DNA of 64,000 bases, from contig NZ_PZJG01000002.1 in the NCBI RefSeq assembly GCF_003259675.1, positions 1 to 64,000 of the forward strand, written 5' to 3'. The notes below the pieces were generated by a model. That model worked only from the letters and a program-made list of their open reading frames with translations. It was not told the origin of the DNA and made no database searches. Source of the DNA: Macrococcoides bohemicum (GTDB lineage Bacteria > Bacillota > Bacilli > Staphylococcales > Staphylococcaceae). This document shows, in pieces, positions 62,054 to 64,000 of the stretch; the first letter of the stretch is position 1; each line of letters starts with the position of its first letter. Both the position numbers and the translations under genes were made by a program.

Positions 62054-64000
62054 CTATTTTTTCACCTGGCTTTGTGCTGTCGCTAAAGTAGCACCTGGTA
62101 CACGGAATGGTGAACATGATACATAGTCAATCGCTAAATCATTAAAGAAATGAATTGATTTAGGATCGCCACCTAACTCTCCGCAAACACCAATCTTAAT
62201 GGCTGGGTTTGCTGATTTTGCGCTTTCAACTGCAATCTTAATAAGTTGTCCCATCCCTTCAACATCTAATGTTTGGAACGGATCGACATTAAGAATTTCA
62301 CGGTTAATGTATTCGTTGATGAATTTACCGGCATCATCACGAGAGAAACCATATGTTAATTGTGCTAAATCGTTTGTACCAAAACTAAAGAATTCAGAGT
62401 GCTGAGCGAGTTCTCCTGCAACTAGACATGCACGTGGTGTTTCAATCATTGTACCAATTAGGTAGTCGACTTGTACACCTTTTGCATCCATGATTTCCTG
62501 TGCTTTTTTCTTAACAACATCTTTTAAGATAACAAATTCTTGTGTTGTTGAAACTAAAGGAATCATAATTTCAGGCTTTGTTTCGATACCTTTTTCTTTT
62601 AAATTCAGCACAGCTGTAATGATTGCTTCAGTCTGCATTTCATATAATTCAGGATAAGTAATCGCTAATCGGCAACCGCGATGTCCTAACATTGGATTAA
62701 ATTCATGTAATTCACTAATACGTTTTTCTAAGAAATCTGTAGTAACGCCTAACTGATTGGCAACTGCTTTAACTTCTTCTCCACCTTTCGGTAAGAACTC
62801 ATGTAATGGTGGATCTAATAAACGTACGATTGATGGACGGTCCTGAGATAAGTTAAAGATGCCTTCGAAATCTTCCGTTTGATAAATTTTGATTTTATTT
62901 AATGCTTCTACACGTTCTTCGTAAGTAGATGCTAAGATGAAACGTCTCATTTCGATTAAGCGTTCTTCACCAAAGAACATATGCTCAGTACGTACTAAAC
63001 CGATACCTTTTGCGTTAAATGAATAACCTGATTTAATATCACTTTCAGTTTCCGCATTCATACGTACAGATAAACGTGCGATGTCTTCTGCCCAGCCCAT
63101 AAATTCTTCAAAGACATCACTTGCTTCAGCTTTCGTTGTTTCAATTTCACCGATATATACAGCACCTGTTGAACCATTAACTGAGATAACATCACCTTCA
63201 GATAAAGTTTTACCTGCATATTTTACGTACTTTTCTTTCGTATTAATTTCAAGATCAGAACATCCCGTTACACAACATTTCCCCATACCACGTGCAACTA
63301 CAGCTGCGTGACTCGTCATACCACCATGTGTCGTTACAATCGCTTCAGCAGCTATCATACCTTCAATATCCTCTGGAGAAGTTTCCGGACGAACTAATAT
63401 AACCTTTTCACCAGCTTCAGCTTTCGCTTTTGCATCTAATGCTGAGAAGACGATAATACCTGTTGCAGCACCAGGAGAAGCTGGCAAACCTTTATCTGAT
63501 ACTAATTCAGCAGATTTTAATGCCTCTTCATTAAAGTTAGGATGTAATAACTGATCTATTGATTTAACATCTACCATTGCCACTGCATCTTCTTTAGAAA
63601 TGACACCTTCATGTACCATATCTACAGCAATGTTGATTGCAGCATTAGCAGTACGTTTACCGTTACGCGTTTGTAAGATAAATAACTTTTCATTTTCAAT
63701 CGTAAACTCGATATCCTGCATATCTTTGTAATGTGCTTCTAATTTCTTTGTTACATTTACGAATTCCTCGTAAGCATGTGGCATTTGCTCGTTTAACGTT
63801 TCGATTTCTTTTGGTGTACGAATACCTGCTACAACGTCTTCTCCTTGCGCGTTTAATAAGTACTCACCATATAATTTATGTTCACCGGTCGCTGGGTTAC
63901 GTGTAAATGCAACACCTGTACCAGAACGATCACCACTGTTACCAAACACCATTTCCTGAACATTTACAGCAGTTCCGATATCATGAGGAATTTCGTTTAA
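62054..64000 (-). CDS. ppdK: Pyruvate, phosphate dikinase, 5' end outside window
   Basis: The last 648 codons of PPDK, which interconverts pyruvate and phosphoenolpyruvate using ATP and phosphate. The frame is open to the edge (LNEIPHDIGTAVNVQEMVFG at its start), so the ATG seen at 63952 is internal. Present are the SGTGVAFTRNP part of the ATP-grasp domain, the phospho-His domain TTHGGMTSHAAVVARG (the Thr before Ser-His is the PpsR target), and the C-terminal barrel with GVCGELGGDP holding the catalytic Cys. About 230 residues of N-terminus lie beyond the window. Confidence 0.95.
   Translation of the reverse strand, partial: LNEIPHDIGTAVNVQEMVFGNSGDRSGTGVAFTRNPATGEHKLYGEYLLNAQGEDVVAGIRTPKEIETLNEQMPHAYEEFVNVTKKLEAHYKDMQDIEFTIENEKLFILQTRNGKRTANAAINIAVDMVHEGVISKEDAVAMVDVKSIDQLLHPNFNEEALKSAELVSDKGLPASPGAATGIIVFSALDAKAKAEAGEKVILVRPETSPEDIEGMIAAEAIVTTHGGMTSHAAVVARGMGKCCVTGCSDLEINTKEKYVKYAGKTLSEGDVISVNGSTGAVYIGEIETTKAEASDVFEEFMGWAEDIARLSVRMNAETESDIKSGYSFNAKGIGLVRTEHMFFGEERLIEMRRFILASTYEERVEALNKIKIYQTEDFEGIFNLSQDRPSIVRLLDPPLHEFLPKGGEEVKAVANQLGVTTDFLEKRISELHEFNPMLGHRGCRLAITYPELYEMQTEAIITAVLNLKEKGIETKPEIMIPLVSTTQEFVILKDVVKKKAQEIMDAKGVQVDYLIGTMIETPRACLVAGELAQHSEFFSFGTNDLAQLTYGFSRDDAGKFINEYINREILNVDPFQTLDVEGMGQLIKIAVESAKSANPAIKIGVCGELGGDPKSIHFFNDLAIDYVSCSPFRVPGATLATAQSQVKK

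Overview
The window is 64 kb of AT-rich chromosome from a low-GC Gram-positive of the family Staphylococcaceae. A Macrococcus-like species is my best guess, inferred from gene content and not proven. The case rests on strong GGAGG ribosome-binding sites, frequent GTG/TTG starts, a SepA homologue, an IsdG/IsdI-type haem oxygenase, pI258-type arsenate reductase, a GAGGCTGGGACA-type intergenic repeat, and a nifS-niaR / nadBCA divergon like that of Bacillus. No prophage, transposase, CRISPR array or tRNA gene was seen. The first ~130 bases resemble Staphylococcus rRNA-operon spacer sequence, which would fit the Bacillus arrangement in which salA and kbaA lie beside rRNA operons.

Layout. 0.5-3.6 kb: an exporter, then salA/mrp and kbaA. 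3.8-6.7 kb: cytoplasmic alpha-amylase, a deletion remnant of a ring-cleaving dioxygenase beside a MarR repressor, and sepA. 6.8-19.4 kb: amidohydrolase, zinc peptidase, membrane-fusion protein, UDP-sugar pyrophosphorylase, lipoprotein, RarD, CynX-type transporter, a three-gene SDR/haem-oxygenase/ABM operon and a YjiH protein. 19.6-27.8 kb: small enzymes and transporters, including a TPR protein preceded by an unannotated amphipathic peptide ORF, a Tag glycosylase lacking its zinc ligands, ChrA, and a GNAT gene that ends at a repeat. 28-33.3 kb: de novo NAD synthesis (nadB, nadC, nadA) divergent from nifS-niaR. 33.4-39.7 kb: a PTS EIIBC gene with LacI-type and cre operators, and the acetoin dehydrogenase operon acoLABC. 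40.0-44.4 kb: a complete ars operon (arsRDABC plus a helix-hairpin-helix gene) with two ArsR-type dyads. 44.4-47.7 kb: an ABC exporter with its two-component system.

47.7-49.4 kb is a decayed stretch: a 61-bp tandem repeat, a truncated VOC gene, an S51 peptidase and a fused/frameshifted remnant. 49.4-54.4 kb holds an M20 deacylase, an MFS transporter and its HTH regulator sharing a palindromic operator, and a YdcZ transporter. 54.4-56.3 kb carries three cold-shock genes with near-copy promoters, hairpin leaders and terminators; copies 2 and 3 encode identical proteins. 56.3-64 kb has CorA, a beta-propeller lipoprotein, nitronate monooxygenase, a SteT-type exchanger, and ppsR with ppdK, the latter cut by the window edge.

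Most of the window is ordinary accessory-metabolism chromosome. The best candidates for something undescribed are the amphipathic peptide overlapping the TPR gene, the zinc-less Tag, the cold-shock triplet and the 61-bp hairpin repeat. All functional names are from reading protein sequence and motifs; no database search was run.
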